Source: Amyelois transitella (taxonomy: Eukaryota; Arthropoda; Insecta; Lepidoptera; Pyralidae). From it: a stretch of 64,000 bases of DNA. The stretch covers positions 2,542,001-2,606,000 of the forward strand of contig NC_083528.1 of assembly GCF_032362555.1 (NCBI RefSeq). Reading direction: 5' to 3'. Below the pieces are notes generated by a model. It worked only from the letters and a program-made list of their open reading frames with translations. It was not told the DNA's origin and searched no databases. Each line of letters begins with the position of its first letter. The first letter of the stretch is position 1. The position numbers and the translations under genes were made by a program. Positions 10,971 to 23,100 of this stretch are shown here, one piece after another.

Positions 10971-11148
10971 TTCTCGTTATTTTGGTGTATTGATCGGACA
11001 AAAGTAAGAGTTGCGCGTAGCGTATTCAGAATTCGAGACTACCTAACTGCGTACTACCTAACTATTTTTATAGAAATTAATTTCAGCTACCTAGGTACCT
11101 ACTTACATTTTTTTATAAATATAATAAATTTATTATCTGTGTGTGTAT

Positions 11149-11214
11149 TAAGCCGTAATTTACCTTTTCTCCACTTAAGACGTTTAAGTGGAGAAAAGTT
11201 AAATTACGGCTTAT
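11149..11214. repeat. Long near-perfect hairpin
   Basis: The arms TAAGCCGTAATTTACCTTTT.. and their complement pair over about 30 bp around a short AGACG loop (the ACTTAA/TTAAGT stems next to it). The region between the two small HSP genes (about 10.5-12.2 kb) otherwise holds only repeat fragments. Confidence 0.75.
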
Positions 11215-11814
11215 AAATTCGTATCTTATGCAATTGTAAGCTTCCATTTGGTGTAGCATTTAGTATGGAGGTCAAACAAGGAGCTAAAAAATATTCCCGG
11301 TTGGTCCAGTTACATCTTTTTAGGGGTAGGGTTAGTAATAGGGTCCTCTGTCTGTCGGTAAACAGGCTGAATCTCATAAACGTGGTGGCTAGAAAGCTGA
11401 ATTTTTCACAAATTATGTACATATTTCCGTTGTCGCTACACAAATACAAAAAAAAAAATTAAAATCCAGTATGTAATATATACAAGACATCTGTGTTTTT
11501 GTATTTTTCTTGCTCAATGTCATAACGGTTACGGTTAAAATTTTCGCAGAATATTTTTTTTCAAAATAAATAATTAAGTATATGTAAAATAATGAAGTAA
11601 TTATTAAAGGGAGCCTTCCATACAACAAACGTAATTTTTAAGCAATTGTTTGGTCGATTTTAATAAACAGCTTGAAACGTGAATATAAAAAATTAATATT
11701 AACAAAATATGTGATGATGGTAAGTGGACGAGAGAATGCAACGGGGAAGGAATAACTGTAAAAAAATATTACCTTTAATCCTGCCTACCTATTGATAACA
11801 TTGCTTGTACTTAC

Positions 11815-12060
11815 CTACGAGTACCTACCCGCAGCTTCACTTGCGCGAATTTAGCATCATCTCCAAAGGAATAAGGACAAGTTTTGCAAGTCTCACGGGA
11901 ACTATAGATTTTACCGGCTTGAAAGGTATGGTACTATGTCGTGCTCTAACTAGAATGTCTAGAATTTTTAATTATACTTATTATACGCGAAATTTTAAGA
12001 AGAGTGGTTCAGTAGGTAAATAACGCGTGAAGAGGTAGTAAACAAACAAACAATTTTCGC
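11815..12060. repeat. LINE-tail fragment
   Basis: CCCGCAGCTTCACTTGCGCGA followed by TTTCGCATTTATAATAACTG. This is a diverged relative of the 7975 fragment. Confidence 0.5.
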
Positions 12061-12236
12061 ATTTATAATAACTGGGATAAACTACCTATAAAGTAGGTTA
12101 CCAAACTTCTTCCCCACGAGGCACTGAATACTAAATACATACATAATTTAAAATGCACTGACAAAGTACGTATAAAATATATGTAGGCAGATAACTTAGT
12201 AGGTATAAAAAAACAAATTTTACTAAAAAAAAAAGG

Positions 12237-12242
12237 TTTATT
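12237..12242 (-). terminator. Polyadenylation signal of small HSP gene 2
   Basis: TTTATT on the plus strand reads AATAAA on the minus strand, 132 bp downstream of the stop codon. Confidence 0.65.
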
Positions 12243-12373
12243 CAGTCTTATTTAAAAAAGAGGAAACTAGGAAGTGACCATTTCTATTTAGTACAATATA
12301 AAGAACTTATATGCACTGTATTTTTATCCCAAAAATCACAGACCAGAATTAAAAATTTCTACGTTTAAATTGT

Positions 12374-13000
12374 TCAGTTACAAGTTTGTCCTGGCGCCTG
12401 ACAAGATCCCTGTTCTTCCTTGTCCTTCTTCGGTTCCTGCCGCACCGGACCAGTCTTCGTGATGGGAACCACTCTCTCTCCTTTGCCATCAACCTCTTTC
12501 CTTGGCGCCGTGACCGTCAGAATACCATCGCTGGATAACTCAGAAACAACATTCTCCGACTCTGCCCCTTCTGGCAAAGCGTACTTCCTCACAAACTGTC
12601 TGGACACGAAGCCGTGTTCGTCCTGTTTCTCTTCATGCTTCGCTTCGATCACCACGTAACCATCAGATGTCTTCACTGAGATCTCATCAGGCGAAAAGTG
12701 TTGTACATCCAAATTGATTTGAAACTTATCTTTGTCAGTCTTAATTGTGGATCCGAGATCTTTTGACAGCGATGCCAATTGTCTCCAGGGTCGGAAGTAA
12801 TCGTGCACTGCAAACGGCGACAGGAACGGTGACATCATGGATGTGATGATGTCGTTCGGAGTCAGCGGCATCCCGAAGGTTTGGTCCAGCAACTTGCTCC
12901 CAGGTTTTTCAGCACATTTTTCTTCAGCGAATGCGGATCGGTCTCCGATGCCCAGGAAAAAAAGGGCAGCGAAAACGTAAGATAAACTGACAGACTTCAT
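12374..13000 (-). CDS. Small heat-shock protein with N-terminal signal peptide
   Basis: A single exon encodes 208 aa. Residues 1-25 form a classic signal peptide (basic start, hydrophobic AALFFLGIG core, cleavage after AFA), so this copy should enter the secretory pathway. There is no C-terminal ER-retention tetrapeptide; the tail instead has two cysteines in QAPGQTCN. The conserved DQTFGMPLTPNDI and YFRPWRQL phrases precede an alpha-crystallin domain at about residues 92-180 (FQINLDVQHFSPDEISVK, SSDGILTVTAP). VPITKTGPVR follows. It is clearly a paralogue of the gene at 9796, with domain and promoter both conserved. The lumenal location is inferred from the signal alone. Confidence 0.93.
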   Translation of the reverse strand: MKSVSLSYVFAALFFLGIGDRSAFAEEKCAEKPGSKLLDQTFGMPLTPNDIITSMMSPFLSPFAVHDYFRPWRQLASLSKDLGSTIKTDKDKFQINLDVQHFSPDEISVKTSDGYVVIEAKHEEKQDEHGFVSRQFVRKYALPEGAESENVVSELSSDGILTVTAPRKEVDGKGERVVPITKTGPVRQEPKKDKEEQGSCQAPGQTCN

Positions 13001-13159
13001 TGCAGATTTTAATATGACTTTTTTAAAAATATTTTTAAATCACGCACGTTATATCACTTCACTTCAATGTCCGAAGCCCACGAAATCGTCTCGTATATAT
13101 TGCGATGCGCTTTGTTTGCTTGTATTCAACTCGATTGCCTTGAAATTCTCGCTCCCATG

Positions 13160-13204
13160 TTTATATACTCCGCCCGACATCTAGCGGCGAGTAGACATTT
13201 CTAG
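13160..13204 (-). promoter_or_regulatory. Promoter of the secreted small HSP gene
   Basis: Read on the minus strand: an imperfect heat-shock element around TCTAGAAATGTC (about 13191-13206), the 20-bp block CTACTCGCCGCTAGATGTCG (13175-13194, identical to gene 1), then TATATAAA (13160-13167). The spacing from block to TATA is 7 bp here and 11 bp in gene 1. Just upstream, CAGACGTGGT and ACCACGTCTG (13211-13244) form an inverted pair. Confidence 0.7.
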
Positions 13205-13249
13205 ACTGCGCAGACGTGGTTTACGGCAAAATCGACCACGTCTGTTGTT

Positions 13250-14277
13250 TTTTGTTTATTGTTATCGATATGATAAGGACTGCTATGTATCAATTTGGTC
13301 CCAGGTGCATACCTGATAAGCTTTTAGATTATATTATACAAACAAGATAAAAAAATGCAGTGTGCATTTTATTTGGCTAAAAATATTTCATCAAAGTACC
13401 CACCTACTACTTATCTACCTAACATGCATCAAAAGAAATTTAAGTTAAGTTGAATAGGTCGGAATACCATCAGGAATATGTTTAGAAGAGAGAAAGTGAC
13501 GGTAATAAAAAAATTTAAAATATTATTTATTTGTGGACGTTCTTTCCAGCTATGTTTTTTTGAAAAATAATAGATAGAAATGGCCAAAAAGCAACTTGTT
13601 TGTAGAAACTTATTATAAATTTAGTACCTATATGTGTTTTTTTTACTATCATTCATTCATTCGAATATAAAAACAAATTAAATTTCCATTTTGAATACAC
13701 AAGGATTAGAAACTTTTTGTTTTACTACAGCCACTGCCATCTAGTGGTGAGAAGCAGAACTTGAGATACTGACCTATGCAATAATTTCCATGGAGTTCCA
13801 TTCTTGAACTCTCTGGAATATACTCGAGAACCTAGAACCTTCGCCGTGTCATTGAACTCTAAACGTAACAATCGATAAAAGATCTCGTGTCCATTATTGT
13901 ATCCATAAATGCCACAAAATTTAAACATTTAAATAAAAATATAGGTATTTCTAGAATGAAATGCTTGATAAAAATTATAATTCATTGGTTCTATAAAGTT
14001 TCATTACTAGCTGACCCGAAATCCTAACCCTTAGGGTTAAGGAATTAGAAAATAAAACTATATTTTTATTATTCAGTTGCAATTATAGCTATTAGCTTTG
14101 GATTAGCTATATACCTCGTTTATGGTTCAGGACCATATTTCCTTTTATTTGGTGAAAATAAATAGGTAAGTTACCATTTCCTTGTGCAAGAACCATTTAT
14201 GATAATCCAAGCTAGACTTAAATCACTAGAAAAATAAATAGATAGGTATGGAGAAGGGGGAAAGAATAAAAAAAAAA
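13250..14277. other. Intergenic region with a CTCF-like site
   Basis: AT-rich with no coding exon. The complement of 13734-13747 reads CCACTAGATGGCAG, the vertebrate/insect CTCF core. A short LINE-tail start (ACTAGCTGACCCG) is at about 14008. Confidence 0.4.
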
Positions 14278-17200
14278 TCAAAGACGTTTATTCTAAATAG
14301 TGGTATATTTTCAAAAATATTGTTATACAAGACCTGCATATCTATTTACAAAATAAAACAAAATTAAAATTAATATCAGTTTTACAACCGCCATTACTTA
14401 TAAATAATAAAAAAAAAATGAAAATAACTCGAAAGTTGCGCATAATTGTCACTTATTTTAATAATATTTACATAGAAAGTTACGCTTTTCGATATCAAAA
14501 GTCAATCGTCGTATAGTAAAAATAAAATTGTATAAAATAATCATCATGTAAAATGGTATTTAATTTAGTATTCCATCATTTTTTTGTTACAATTAAGACC
14601 TAAATGGATGAGGCCTTAGTTTTTGCTCATAAAAAAACTAACATAATTAACTGAGAACAATAATACTTAAACTTACAATGAATAAGCGTTTTATCTACTG
14701 CTTAAGCGGTTGGATCTTACTGGACTCAATGATGCTACTTGAATTTGTCACCCCGGTTAGTCAGACTATTTTGTAAAGTTGATCAGATTATAAACTAAAA
14801 AATTATAATCGATACTAGTAAATTAAAATTCACCCGAACTGTAAAAATTAATTTTGCCCTAGTGAGTCGATAGTTTTGACCCGTATAAATAAATACCAAC
14901 TAATATAAAATAATGATACTATTTTGATACTAGTTTGGTGTCTCCAGAGTTCTCACAAGTTAGAGTAATTAGTTTTTGAATAGGTTTATTTAGTTTGTCA
15001 AAGATAACTTATGGAGTAAAATGTAAAGATTTTTTTTATTTTGTAATGATAAAGAGATTAGTACAAAAACAAGTCCAATAATAACCAGATGTAAAAATCT
15101 GTATGGCATACAGCATTTGTCATGAAAGTGCCGATCGAACTGTGAATAGTTTTTATTTAAAATCAGCTTTAGTTATAAAAAAAACACATTAGAATACAGA
15201 ATAAAACCAGAGACCTTAAAATTGAACTTGTGCAAAAAATAATACAGATATGTTTTTGGTGACTTAGATGTAAGCCTTTATTGCAATATTACTAACGCGG
15301 CCGATATGACACTTTTCTGTAAAGTTGGCATTTTTTTAAGTCAACTCACTGTGTCCTCTGATGACAGCCTGGTCATACGGCTTAACATGCTTTCCTAAGT
15401 AGGTAAGGAGTAGCTCGAACTAGATAGATAGATCTAAATTAGGCGGACCCCGGGCACAGTTGTACTGCCACAGCTATTCGAAGTATATCGCTATGCAAAG
15501 ATAGATCTTTCTATTTATCTAGATCGAACTCCTTCGTGCTTCGTATGTCCTGGCTGCCATCAGAGGTAAATTTAAATATTTAAAAAAAACTTTCCCAAAT
15601 GTTGGTTACTTGAAAAAAACAATAATGATGTCACTTTTTTGTATATTGCATCATCGGCTGCGTTGGTAATGTTGCAAAAAAGGGTTATTAATTTTTTTTT
15701 ATCAACATTTTGCCGACATGTAGTTAACTCCAAGTTTTTATTATTTATTGTGCTGTACGCAAAGAGCGTTTTTGATATGCGCTCTAAATGTTATTGAATA
15801 TTCGTGCTGGTTTATTTTGTATTCTAAAGATGGACATTTTAATAAATAGGCTCGGTACACACCTACAACAGTGGGTTACCGGCAACATTTCACAATTCGT
15901 ATCTTGGCCTAACGGGGAACGCCGATTAATGGCTATAGATACATATTGTCACGTTTCCCATCCCTGACGGGGTAGACAGATCTTCAATTTTGTTGTTACC
16001 TTTCGTTTAAATCGAATTGCTGAAAACTACGCGTATTATTATTAGTAGGAAAAGATGTCTATACGTTTACACTATTCGGTGTTCCCCATTGCAATATTAC
16101 CTAACCTAACTTACTAACTACGATTTATAAAAAACTTCGCAACATTCCTACTTGTTGTATTAATCAATATCGATACAAAAAAGCTAAAATAAAAAACCTC
16201 ACATAATCAGTCGCCTGGGGACTCGCATACAAGTTACACTATATAAAATTGAACACAAATCGGAGATCATAATTGTGACATGAGTTAGGCCAGTTTTTAG
16301 CTAAAAACATAATGATTATAAATATTGTTAACAGTTTTTCTTGTCTTCTTATCATACGTGGTGTTTACAATGGCATTTTCAGCCTTGATTAAACGGTCTT
16401 TTTACATACATAATCTATAAAAAAAATTAACTGCTATCATTGGTTCTAAAGATTTTTACGCGATTGGTCCAATTCTACTTAAATGTACTTCTAAGACCAA
16501 TCGCGATATTGATTCGAATTGTACCAATTGCGAATAAATATAATAATAAAAAAAAAATGTAAAACAGAAAACGGAACGGCCTCTGAAAGCCAGCGGTATG
16601 CAAGTCCCCATCCAAGTCACTCCACTGGGTGACAATTTCAACGTACCAGCGGGAATTCACGAGCCTTGACAAGACATATGTCGTACCTTCTCTCTCTCTA
16701 GCTATGAGTATGAAAAAAAGATAGAAGATAAACGTACGCCTAGCCAATGTTCGTGAATCGACCCATAGATTGTGTATTCTTGTGCTGTTCGCTAAAACGT
16801 TTATTGTTTTCAGTATTGTACCAATTATTACACATTTGGAGAAAACGGGTCGTTCTTTGAAATAATGAAAACATTTCTCCTTACCAACATATACTGAATT
16901 CGCCTAGCTTAGTAAGAATCGAATCTTCTTCGAAAACATTCTTTCAACATTTATGTGTGAAACGTCGTAATATATTTGCTAGTAATAAATTTTCTTCTTT
17001 CAACACCAAATTTATTGTTGTACCGCGCGATTTAAAAGCACACTTTTTATGGACAATGATTAAAAAATATAATTTTGAGCTATACTGACACCCGTCAAAG
17101 CAAACAGCGCAAAACAACCCTCTTATTCTTTCACTCACTTCATCTAACATCAACATAGTGTATATTTTATTTAGCTCATACAAAATCTAATTACATAGCT

Positions 17201-20163
17201 TACATTACATATATGTAGACAGTCGTACATACAAGACTATATCGGTCTTGATTTTTTTTATATATATCTTAAAAAAAACATATAAATACATCAAAAAATC
17301 GTCCCGGAGCGCTTGCGCACTCGACCGAAAATAATGCATTTCTACCGGTTTATACTCCAAATGACAACATCGCAAAACGTCAACCGAACGATGTCAATTT
17401 TCGATATGATTAATTCGAGAATTTCTAATTTAATTTGTTTTACAAAATGGTTTCTTTAATAAGCTAGTTAACTGTACTTTTTATTTTTTATTTAATTTGA
17501 CATCATACAATTAATTCAACTGTTGACATTTCGCGTACTTGACATTTTGCGACGTCTACGTTTCTACAGTACAAAGTTAATATTTACAAATGCGTCAATA
17601 GTCGAACGTATGCACCACTACAAAAATTTGTGCTCAACATTGGGGTATATATTTTAATTACACATTTTTGGCCTTAATTAACTTTTCGGTTCTTTATAAA
17701 AACCTGAGAATCGAGTAAAAATCTAACTAAATAATCTGATACGATTGCGTAATATGGCCATCATTTTTATCAAAATAAATACGTAGTTATTTAAAATTTA
17801 TACATAATCATTGATATTATAACCTACACATCTCTTTGGACACGATTTTAGATTGGTAATGGTACCAAAATCATTATAAAATATTAGTAGATATAATAGT
17901 ATGACAGATCTATACCTATACTACATGCCAATTATCTGGTTTTACGGGTCACTGCGATCTTCCGAAAAAGATTTTAGTATTTGAAAATATTACAAAAAGG
18001 TTGCATCTATACTTAAGAGATCAGCGTGCTCTTCGGTATGAACAAAATTGTTCATGAGACATGGGTTTACATATTTTTACGTCCCCACCAAAAAGGCGCC
18101 ACATTTTTAATTTATGTCTTGACCCATTTCAACGAAACCTCCCAAAACAAGTACACTGACCTGTATAACTATAGATATGCACTTTTTGTTAATAAAAAAT
18201 ATAAAACAATTCATCCGTAATAACCATCTAAATGGAAACAATATACTAGTTAATTTTTCAAAATTATTTTTTTGTCTACTATTCGAAGCTTGAGTTTCGC
18301 GTTTACAATATGGCGGTAGGTATCGAAAGCGAAGCGGATTCTTGTATATACCTATCTAAAAACTACTCTTAAAACTAAAGAGATGATCACTCGTTTGTAC
18401 ATTAATGGAAACTTGTTAAAAAATATGCGAAAAAGCGCCAAAGCAAGAACTGGGGTCATACCATAGTCTCGTTTTAACTCACACTTATCTATATCGAAAT
18501 AGTTATAGCGAGAAAGGGGAAAAAAGTGATCAAGACTTCTTTTCAAAACAGTTTCGATTTATATACGGAACGTCGTCACCCGAGGGATAAAAATGTAAGT
18601 ATAATGAAAGCTGTATTTATAAAATCTACCGAACAAAGTGGTCGAAATATTGTTTGATTAACAAGAAAAAAATCACATGCTTTGAAGGTGCTCGAGCACG
18701 ATGCTGGATTTTAAAATAGATGGGTGATCTCGCTGCATCTATGTCTATCATAACTTTTAACGATTTCAGAATTTTTTTTGTGGGAAGATTTTAATTTGCC
18801 GTATCTATAAAAATAGTTTTACAAAAACAATATTATTTTGCAATGTTACATTTTCATATATCATTGCACGAAAATAATACTGAATCCAATAATTTTCCGC
18901 CGATTGAAAAATACAAACTTACATACAAAATCTACTCTTATGTTAGTGTGATGAAAGTGATAGTGAAAAAAACATATACTTATCACTGAATTGTCATAAT
19001 TTCGTTTACAAAATATCATTTTTACTATAGACATGTCACACTTTATTACACTTTTTGTAAAGGTAAGTGAATCAAAACTAGTTTAGTGATAAGTATATGC
19101 TACAGTTTTGAGCATTTAACGTAATGATTGTTTAGAACGACGATACAATTCAAGTCAGTTAATTGTGTTAAATAGACCTTGAAAACATATTAAAAAGTAA
19201 ACATTCAGGTACAGACGATTTAAAACAATGAAATAATTAGAAACTCCTTTTACTTTATTTTTTTAATCATAAGAAAAGTAAAGCTTAACATTTAAACAAA
19301 AGGATATTAAAAATAACTTAATTTCTCAATTCAGTCAATGCTACGAAGTAATTAAAATTTATGCTTAGACTAAGTTCTAAATAACACAAGAAACATACAG
19401 TCATACAGCTTAACACGCGAGCCTTCTAAAAAAACACGAGTGGTGTGTTTTTAAAGTATTATTTTTCGAGGAAACTCACAAATTACTTTACGTTTTCAAA
19501 TGACAATTTACGTTGCCTCCGAGTTTTGGCGCGCCGCCGTAAACGTGTCAAACAATGTTAGGCCGAAATATTTTATTTCATTTTGGTCGGGCGATCACTA
19601 ACCTTCCTAGTAATGAACTTAATGTACTCCCAAAAGAAGAGAAGTAATTGATTGTAATGGCCGACCGATTGTACTGAATCCACTTACAGTCAAATTTTTA
19701 TAAGCTGAAACTTTTAAATCAAAGAGAGATGAGAGACTTGGGTTGAAGATAGGATTTGTTTTTTTTAACATAATCCTAGGGAGCAGGTTACACCGAGCAA
19801 TTTTCATCTAACTTACTACCTTTGAAGCTAAAAAGAAAAACTCTTGAGCATACGATTAATAACGAAATCAAATTATTCCGCGATAATACATTTTTAAAAC
19901 CATCATCATCATTATCTTCGTTTTTATAAAATCAGTTCGCGACTATAAGTTTCCAAATTAACCCAAAAATTCACTGATGATTCGAAACGTCTGAGATAAA
20001 ATAAAGGTTTACGTTACGTGCGGGCTTAACACCTGTATTATTTATGAATAGTACCATCAAATCCTGCGTGATCGCCCTGAATAACATTACCCAAAAGTTT
20101 CCATCAATAATTCCGTGATTCTTCTGTATTATCAACAAGTCACCAGCGCCCCCTGGCGGCTGC
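14278..20163 (-). other. Probable 5.9-kb 3' UTR of the Ptp69D-like gene
   Basis: Between the stop codon at 20164 and a minus-strand AATAAA (plus-strand TTTATT near 14289) the DNA is AT-rich, almost free of the repeat families that crowd the introns, and without splice-consistent exons. Long 3' UTRs are common for neuronal receptor genes. It includes a 212-bp foldback (15355-15566) and a small SINE scrap at 15942-15982. Its extent is inferred and needs transcript data. Confidence 0.5.
15355..15566. repeat. Imperfect foldback, arms of about 65-70 bp
   Basis: CCTCTGATGACAGCCTGGTC near 15355 pairs with the complement of the segment ending CAGAGG at 15566. Pairing continues through GAGTAGCTCGAACTAGAT and its partner ATCTAGATCGAACTC. 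Transcribed in a 3' UTR it would form a long imperfect dsRNA stem. Confidence 0.7.
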
Positions 20164-23100
20164 TTAACTGTCTTCTAGAAGATTGTGCAGTTCCGCATAG
20201 TTGAGTATGGCACGGTGGAGGAATTCATACTGCAACTGTGGAAAGAGATTTCCATTTATAACATAATACCAGTTGGAATAACAAATGACAGTTGATATAT
20301 TATAGTTCCTCCTCTACCAGCGTTCGTAGCATGACACGCGCGACGCTATTTTTATCGCGCAATAAACTATCGCTGTCCCGTTACACGTTAGACAGGAAAC
20401 GGGAATTTGTAACTGCCAAACTGAATTACAAATGACAATTCAAATTTAAATTTTTTATTCATTATTATGGGCACTTAATAATTGTCATATCTTTTGGTTT
20501 CACAACATTTGGTTATTATATTTTAGTCCATGTTAGACTTTCACCTATCTGGAACACGAGAAGCGCTTTTTGACTATGAACCTGACCCAGAAAACAAACA
20601 GCGATAGTTTTACAAATCGCGCGATTTAAACGGTTATTACATTTTAGTTTTTTTATAAATTTCAGCAACACGATTCTCTTAAAAACAAACGTTGTTTTGC
20701 CATATAAATTATTTAAAAGTAATTTCTAGTTTAAAAAAAATGTTAATAGTGGACAACCCTTATCACTAAGGGGTATAAAAAATAGATGCTCAATATAAGC
20801 TTACAAAATTTCACGAGAATCGGTCAAGCCGTTTCGGAACAGTCTATACGGGAACGCACATTGTGACACGAGAATTTTATACATACATATGGTCACGTCT
20901 GTAACCCTTGCGGGGTAGACAGAGCCAACAGTCTTGAAAAGACTGACTGGCCACGTTCAGCTGTTTGGCTTAATGATAGAATTGAGATTCAAATAGTGAC
21001 AGGTCGCTAGCCCATCGCCTAAAAAAGAATCCCAAGTCTGTAAGCCTATCCCTTATTCGCCTTTTACGACATCCATTGGAAAGAGATGGAGTGGTCCTAT
21101 TCTTTCTTTTCTAATGGTGCCGGGAACCACACGGCAATATAAGTATAACAAATATATTAGAAAGATATCAGATATATATTTTATATATATATATGTATAT
21201 AAGGACTCACGAAAGTGTCTATGGTGCCGTTCCTTTGCGCCCTGACCTTCCTGGCGACGCAGTTGACGTCCACGCGGCGCTCCGTGCGCAGCTGGCTGAT
21301 GAGGATGCACAGCGCCACGAACAGCGACGACCGCTCTGTGCCGTAACTGGAAATTGTGAGAAAAAAACAACTTGATGTAGAGTTAATTCTATTGGTTAAG
21401 GTCAAATGGTTAGGAGAGGTATGAATAGCGATGTCCGCTCTATGCCATAACTGGAAATAATTAGATATAAAAAATAATTTAATTGAATTCATTGCTTTCT
21501 TTTGGTACGGAATTATACAAAAACTGATTAAGATTGTACACTACAAAATAATTTAGAAAAAACACATACATAATATAAAAATAAAAATATATTTTACTTT
21601 ACAAATTATAATTGATACAATAAAGAATAATTGAAATCACGCCTTTGTTGATATATCCAGATCTTATTACGGACATATTTTTTCCATTCCCTTCCATCTC
21701 TTTCAAATAACACCGATAAAACCTGACTTAACCAATCCATGATCATGGTGAAATGCACACTTTGTGCTCTTACTCAGAGCTGAGGATGGGGGAAACGGTT
21801 AGGAATTCTCCCATTGGGTTAGCTACTATCACCGCTAGACAGGCAGCAGTCTTCTTTTATACAAGTTTCTGCTGGGGCTGGAAATTGAGATTCCTGAGTC
21901 TTAACTTTAGCACGTTGACCACGCCTTGTTTAGATATCAACTTATTTATTTCTATGTGTGTGGGGGAGACACTTCAATTTTTTTTTATTGTGTTTAATTT
22001 GCTTGCCTGCATATTGCGCACATTATTTTTCTAACTGTCAAAATTATTGTACCTAATGATTTCTTATTACCTACTTATATTTCTTAGTACCTATTGATTT
22101 GGATTGTTACCCATAACACGCTGGTTTTACCCCTGCAACTGGTCAAGCAATCAGAATTGACTTATGTTGCGTACAAATGCGCACGTCACATTCACATCGG
22201 CTGTCGGTGCGCTAAATAAAGAAACACTAGCTGTGCCCCGCGAATTCGTTCGCGTGGAATAGTTATTTTGGTCATCATTGAAGCCCTCAAGAATGAATAA
22301 TTTTCCCCATTTTTTTTTTCACATAATCCATTATTTCTTTGCTCCTTATAGTTGCAGCGTGATGTTATATAGCCATAAGCGTTCCTCGATAATTGGTCTA
22401 TTCAACGCAAAAATAATTTTTCAATTGGAACCAGTAGTTCCTGAGATTAGCGCGTTCAAACAAACAAACTTGTTGGTAACAATGTAATAGGCGTGTGTTA
22501 TTTTTTTATATTTGTATGCTGGTAACACTGAGGATACTGTTCTTAAAATAATTGTGTGTGCTGCCTTTTGTAAAGTTTCTATACATTTCAATAAAAGTCT
22601 TCTATCAAGTATTCATTGTTTTTACTAAATTAAAAAAAACTATATACATATGATCACGTCTGTATCCCTTACGGGGTAGACAGAGCCAACAGTCTTGAAA
22701 AGACTGATGGGCCACGTTCAGCTATTTCAAACAAACTGTTCAGCTTTATAATATAAGTATAGATTTGTGTGTGGTGTTGCGGACTCACAGACAGTGCTGC
22801 AGCGTGGTGCCGGCGGCGGACGGCAGCGCGTCGGCCAGCTCGGCCAGGCCGCGCGTGACCTCGGGCACGTGGCCGGGCGCCGTGGGCCAGCCCTGGTACT
22901 GCAGCTGCCGCACGGCGTGCGTCTCGCCGCTCTGCAACAACATACACGGCTCCCGTTACTCTTCATGGCATTATTTCATTAAATAGTGGCCGTATTGGAT
23001 ACTATACTAGTAAAATAAGGGATTAAAACCCAATGACATATATTGTAACAGTATATCCTAAACATTGACATACATACATATAATCACGTCTATATCCCTT

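Noticed and set aside
16475-16747. Open frame with hydrophobic residues in the 3' UTR region
   Set aside because: AT-rich, no domain, no splice or promoter support; length is expected by chance.
18950-19105. Short inverted repeat ACATATACTTATCACT with partner 110 bp away
   Set aside because: About 17-bp arms in AT-rich DNA with a large loop; too weak to call an element or structured RNA.
22669-22947. Arg/Ala-rich minus frames over the D2 exon at 22.8 kb
   Set aside because: They are out of phase with the splice-consistent D2 frame ([16 protein letters not shown]).
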